NCBI GenBank assembly: GCA_948847595.1
Contig: CAQOGY010000015.1
Coordinates: forward strand, 8,397 to 72,396
Origin: an uncultured Bacteroides sp.
Lineage (GTDB): Bacteria; Bacteroidota; Bacteroidia; Bacteroidales; Bacteroidaceae
Reading direction: 5' to 3'
Length of the DNA: 64,000 nt
The notes beneath the pieces are model-generated. The model saw only the letters and a list, made by a program, of their open reading frames with translations, had not been told where the DNA came from and made no database searches. The translations under genes were made by a program, and so were the position numbers. Of this stretch, positions 60,635 through 64,000 are shown piece by piece. How positions within the stretch are numbered: position 1 is the stretch's first letter; the number at the start of each line of letters is the position of its first letter.

Positions 60635-62635
60635 ATGGATATAAAGGAAAAAATAGAGGAATTGCGTGCTGAACTTCATCGGCATAATTATAATTATTAT
60701 GTGTTGAACGCTCCCGAAATCTCGGATAAGGAGTTTGATGACAAGATGCGTGAACTCCAGGATTTGGAACAGGCGCATCCGGAGTATAAAGACGAAAACT
60801 CGCCTACTATGCGTGTAGGTAGCGATCTGAACAAGAACTTTACGCAGGTGGCACACAAATATCCTATGTTGTCATTGGCAAATACGTATTCGGAAGCCGA
60901 GGTGACAGATTTTTATGAACGTGTTCGCAAGGCGCTCAATGAGGATTTTGAGATCTGCTGTGAAATGAAATATGATGGTACATCGATCTCATTGACTTAT
61001 GAAAATGGGAAATTGATTCGTGCCGTCACCCGTGGTGACGGTGAAAAAGGGGATGATGTGACGGATAATGTGAAGACGATCCGTTCCATTCCGCTTGTGC
61101 TTCATGGTGATAATTATCCTGCCACTTTTGAAATTCGTGGGGAGATTCTGATGCCGTGGGAAGTGTTTGAGGAATTGAACCGTGAGAAGGAAGCGCGTGA
61201 GGAGCCACTTTTTGCTAATCCGAGAAACGCGGCTTCCGGTACATTGAAGTTGCAGAATTCTTCTATTGTTGCTTCTCGCAAGCTGGACGCGTATTTGTAT
61301 TATCTGCTGGGAGATAATCTTCCTTGTGACGGACACTATGAAAATCTTCAGGAAGCTGCAAAATGGGGCTTTAAAATATCTGATTTGACACGTAAATGCC
61401 AGACATTGGACGAGGTTTTTGAATTTATCAACTATTGGGATGTCGAACGCAAGAATCTGCCGGTTGCCACAGATGGAATTGTTTTAAAAGTTAATAGCTT
61501 GCGGCAACAGAAGAATTTGGGCTTTACGGCTAAATCTCCGCGTTGGGCTATTGCTTATAAGTTTCAGGCTGAACGTGCTTTGACACGCTTGAATAAGGTG
61601 ACTTACCAGGTAGGCAGAACAGGCGCAGTCACTCCAGTGGCGAACTTGGATCCGGTACAGCTTTCGGGAACGGTTGTGAAACGTGCGTCTTTGCATAATG
61701 CGGATATTATTGAAGGACTCGATTTGCACATTGGAGATATGGTTTATGTCGAAAAAGGTGGTGAAATCATTCCTAAAATCACGGGTGTCGACAAGGATGC
61801 GCGTAGTTTTATGCTTGGTGAGAAGGTTAAGTTCATCACTACTTGCCCCGAATGTGGCAGCAAATTAGTCAGATATGAAGGAGAAGCTGCGCACTATTGC
61901 CCTAATGAAACGGCTTGTCCCCCGCAAATTAAAGGTAAAATAGAGCATTTCATTAGTCGGAAGGCTATGAATATAGATGGATTGGGCCCGGAAACGGTAG
62001 ATATGTTCTATCGGTTAGGTTTAATTGAAAATACGGCCGATTTGTATAAGCTTACAACTGATGATATCAAGGGATTGGAGCGTATGGGTGAGAAATCAGC
62101 GGAGAATATTATAACAGGAATTGCGCAAAGTAAAACGGTTCCTTTTGAACGGGTAATCTTTGCTTTAGGAATACGCTTTGTCGGTGAAACTGTGGCGAAG
62201 AAGATAGCGAAGTCGTTTGAAAATATAGATGAACTGCAGCAGGCAGACCTTGAAAAACTGGTTAGTATTGATGAAATCGGAGAAAAAATAGCCCAAAGTA
62301 TCTTGCTGTATTTTGCGAATGAGTCTAATCGTGAGTTGGTTAGCCGCTTGAAAGATGCCGGATTACAGCTTTATCGCACTGAAGAAGATTTAAGTGGATA
62401 TACGGATAAGTTGGCAGGACAGTCTATTGTTATCAGTGGCGTATTTACTCATCATTCACGGGATGAATATAAAGAACTTATCGAGAAAAACGGTGGCAAA
62501 AATGTAGGAAGTATTTCTGCGAAAACAAGTTTCATCCTTGCCGGAGACAATATGGGGCCTGCGAAACTGGAAAAAGCGGAAAAACTTGGAATAACCATAC
62601 TTAGCGAAGACGAATTTCTGAAACTTATATCGTAA
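60635..62635 (+). CDS. ligA: NAD-dependent DNA ligase
   Basis: A 666-residue replicative ligase. Ia domain (HRHNYNYYVLNAPEISDKEF), adenylation Lys in CEMKYDGTSISL, GVFDVRGE-like motif as FEIRGEILMP, OB fold (QVGRTGAVTPVANLDPVQL), C4 zinc finger (CPECGSKLV and CPNETACPP), HhH repeats (about 470-580), and a BRCT domain at the end (GQSIVISGVFTHHSRDEYK). It seals Okazaki fragments. The length is normal. Confidence 0.97.
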   Translation: MDIKEKIEELRAELHRHNYNYYVLNAPEISDKEFDDKMRELQDLEQAHPEYKDENSPTMRVGSDLNKNFTQVAHKYPMLSLANTYSEAEVTDFYERVRKALNEDFEICCEMKYDGTSISLTYENGKLIRAVTRGDGEKGDDVTDNVKTIRSIPLVLHGDNYPATFEIRGEILMPWEVFEELNREKEAREEPLFANPRNAASGTLKLQNSSIVASRKLDAYLYYLLGDNLPCDGHYENLQEAAKWGFKISDLTRKCQTLDEVFEFINYWDVERKNLPVATDGIVLKVNSLRQQKNLGFTAKSPRWAIAYKFQAERALTRLNKVTYQVGRTGAVTPVANLDPVQLSGTVVKRASLHNADIIEGLDLHIGDMVYVEKGGEIIPKITGVDKDARSFMLGEKVKFITTCPECGSKLVRYEGEAAHYCPNETACPPQIKGKIEHFISRKAMNIDGLGPETVDMFYRLGLIENTADLYKLTTDDIKGLERMGEKSAENIITGIAQSKTVPFERVIFALGIRFVGETVAKKIAKSFENIDELQQADLEKLVSIDEIGEKIAQSILLYFANESNRELVSRLKDAGLQLYRTEEDLSGYTDKLAGQSIVISGVFTHHSRDEYKELIEKNGGKNVGSISAKTSFILAGDNMGPAKLEKAEKLGITILSEDEFLKLIS

Positions 62636-62652
62636 GATAAGAAAAATATTCG

Positions 62653-62660
62653 TACTTTTG
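62653..62660 (+). promoter_or_regulatory. Promoter -7 element for dapA
   Basis: TACTTTTG, 34 bp before the dapA start codon. Confidence 0.65.
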
Positions 62661-62694
62661 CGGCTAAATAAATTAGAGATTATAATTAAAACTC

Positions 62695-63588
62695 ATGATA
62701 CAGACTAAATTGAAAGGAATGGGGGTAGCACTGATTACTCCTTTCAAAGAGGATGAGAGCGTTGACTATGACGCATTGATGCGCATGGTGGACTATCTAT
62801 TACAGAATAATGCGGATTTTTTGTGTGTGCTGGGAACTACAGCCGAAACCCCGACTCTTACAGAGGAAGAAAAGAAAACCATAAAAAAAATGGTGATTGA
62901 CCGCGTTAATGGAAGGATTCCTATTCTGTTGGGTGTAGGTGGTAATAATACTCGTGCTATTGTCGAGACATTAAAAAATGATGATTTCACAGGAGTCGAC
63001 GCTATATTGTCTGTTGTGCCATATTACAATAAACCTTCGCAAGAAGGCATTTACCAGCATTATAAGGCAATCGCCGAAGCTACGGAGCTTCCTATCGTGT
63101 TATATAATGTTCCGGGTCGTACGGGCGTAAATATGACTGCTGAAACGACTTTGCGTATTGCCCGTAACTTCAGCAATGTGGTTGCTATAAAAGAAGCATC
63201 CGGCAATATCACGCAAATGGATGATATTATCAAGAACAAGCCTGAAAACTTCAATGTGATTTCCGGTGATGACGGCATTACTTTCCCTCTCATCACTTTA
63301 GGGGCTGTGGGCGTTATTTCGGTTATCGGCAATGCTTTTCCTCGTGAATTCAGCCGTATGACACGCCTGGCGCTTCAGGGAGACTTTGCCAATGCACTGA
63401 CTATCCATCACAGATTTACAGAATTATTTGATCTGCTATTCGTAGATGGGAATCCTGCCGGCGTGAAATCAATGCTGAATGCTATGGGAATGATTGAAAA
63501 TAAACTTCGATTACCGCTAGTTCCTACCCGTATTACTACGTTTGAGGCAATACGGAAGGTTTTGAATGAATTGAATATAAAATGCTGA
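62695..63588 (+). CDS. dapA: 4-hydroxy-tetrahydrodipicolinate synthase
   Basis: A 297-residue TIM-barrel lyase that condenses pyruvate with aspartate semialdehyde in the lysine and diaminopimelate pathway. The start motif GVALITPFKEDESVDYDAL, GTTAETPTLTEEEK, the catalytic Tyr in VPYYNKPSQEGIYQHY and the Schiff-base Lys in VVAIKEASGN are all present. The length is normal. It is monocistronic, with its own promoter and a strong terminator. Confidence 0.96.
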   Translation: MIQTKLKGMGVALITPFKEDESVDYDALMRMVDYLLQNNADFLCVLGTTAETPTLTEEEKKTIKKMVIDRVNGRIPILLGVGGNNTRAIVETLKNDDFTGVDAILSVVPYYNKPSQEGIYQHYKAIAEATELPIVLYNVPGRTGVNMTAETTLRIARNFSNVVAIKEASGNITQMDDIIKNKPENFNVISGDDGITFPLITLGAVGVISVIGNAFPREFSRMTRLALQGDFANALTIHHRFTELFDLLFVDGNPAGVKSMLNAMGMIENKLRLPLVPTRITTFEAIRKVLNELNIKC

Positions 63589-63637
63589 TTTAAATATTAG
63601 TCCTTGGCGAATTAAACGTATTTTTTTATTTCTTTTA

Positions 63638-63672
63638 AATAAGGGAAGCTCAAAGGCTTCCCTTATTTTTTT
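63638..63672 (+). terminator. Terminator of dapA
   Basis: A 12-bp perfect stem, AATAAGGGAAGC (63638-63649) with GCTTCCCTTATT (63656-63667), is followed by a T run. Confidence 0.95.
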
Positions 63673-63692
63673 GACATTTTGAAAGAAAAACG

Positions 63693-63766
63693 CTAATTCA
63701 CCGTTGGGCAACGAGAAATTTGCCGTTGCCCAACGGTGAATTCATGGTTGCCCAACGGTGAATTAG
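63693..63766. repeat. Three-copy dyad cluster GTTGCCCAACGGTGAATT
   Basis: One copy is inverted (63695-63712) and two are direct (63725-63742 and 63747-63764); the 18-bp units are identical. The first and third copies extend to a 20-bp perfect inverted repeat (63693-63712 with 63747-63766). The first copy can pair with either of the other two, giving alternative hairpins. It lies just after the dapA terminator. Confidence 0.9.
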
Positions 63767-63909
63767 GCGATGAGGTGCTTTAAATAATGATATTTTCTAA
63801 CATGATTTATACGAAAAAGCATAAAATAAAGCTAGCATCTTTGGATTCCCCAAATTTTCAGACTGAGTCCTGAACCTTCCCTGAGCCGATTTCTTCGATG
63901 AAATGGGGA
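63767..63909. other. Non-coding stretch before the tRNA-Arg terminator
   Basis: I see no gene, promoter or RNA signature here. Confidence 0.4.
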
Positions 63910-63947
63910 TAAAAAAGAAATCCTCTACAAATAAATGCAGAGGATTT
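63910..63947 (-). terminator. Terminator of the minus-strand tRNA-Arg
   Basis: AAATCCTCT (63918-63926) pairs with AGAGGATTT (63939-63947). On the minus strand the stem runs into CTTTTTTA. It starts 3 nt after the tRNA. Confidence 0.88.
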
Positions 63948-63949
63948 TG

Positions 63950-64000
63950 TGATCGCGACAGGATTCAAACCTGTAACCGGCTGATCCGTAGTCAGCTACT
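63950..64000 (-). tRNA. tRNA-Arg (anticodon ACG), 3' part; 5' end outside window
   Basis: On the minus strand the anticodon arm reads GCTGA-CTACGGA-TCAGC (anticodon ACG), followed by a variable loop, the T arm ACAGG-TTTGAAT-CCTGT, the 3' acceptor strand CGCGATC and discriminator A. The D arm and 5' acceptor strand lie beyond the window. T-loop position 56 reads T instead of the near-universal C. Confidence 0.88.

Overview
The window comes from a Bacteroides-type chromosome (Bacteroidales, close to the B. thetaiotaomicron/ovatus group by gene content). Supporting this are many promoters of the Bacteroides form TAnnTTTG, a serine palmitoyltransferase gene for sphingolipids, DUF4988/BACON/BspA-like surface protein architecture, HU-CCDC81-type proteins with SPOR domains, MacB-like permease operons under a sigma-54 regulator, and lipoproteins with typical lipoboxes. 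Most of it is ordinary core genome; about 1-7.4 kb is accessory in character.

Layout. 0-7.4 kb: the 3' end of a LytTR response regulator, a stand-alone tyrosine recombinase, a structured 430-bp intergenic region, a 993-residue collagen-like/leucine-rich surface lipoprotein with a four-helix membrane partner, and a DUF3791-DUF3990-DUF3791 operon that looks like an ADP-ribosyltransferase toxin module. 7.4-15.1 kb: an FHA protein and a membrane HU-SPOR protein, rfbC, ugd, a lipoprotein, a DEAD-box helicase, serB, and a thioredoxin-fold protein without its CxxC. 15.2-21.1 kb: a lon-tgt-lptF/G operon, a tRNA methyltransferase and a small protein. 21.4-35.7 kb: tRNA-Pro followed by an inverted partial copy of itself, then a sigma-54 two-component pair (read leftward) divergent from a six-gene TolC/HlyD/MacB-like export operon (read rightward). 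The space between them holds a sigma-54 promoter and two enhancer-like dyads 21 bp apart. 35.8-45.8 kb: sphingolipid SPT divergent from a lipid kinase, aspS-gtrA, the agmatine-to-putrescine genes aguA/aguB, a DUF2148 protein, a FetAB-like transporter and a 22-nt-period palindrome array. 45.9-56.2 kb: a Nif3-like protein, a zinc-ribbon coiled-coil protein, an RND efflux operon, a small PD-(D/E)XK protein, amn and holA. 56.2-64 kb: a 1.2-kb AT-rich non-coding stretch with many promoter-like motifs, an XRE regulator, pyrK-pyrD, trmD, ligA, dapA, a dyad cluster and a partial tRNA-Arg.

How the parts work together. The best-supported system is the sigma-54 circuit: a membrane histidine kinase and an NtrC-type activator, with a matching -24/-12 promoter and tandem activator sites in front of an envelope export operon. 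The least understood region is 2.1-7.35 kb. It has a recombinase beside a surface lipoprotein gene whose upstream DNA carries nested inverted repeats and a terminator-like stem, followed by a toxin-like three-gene operon. A recurring oddity is that several convergent gene junctions (21.6, 45.2, 53.8 and 63.7 kb) hold short locus-specific inverted or tandem repeats beyond a simple terminator.
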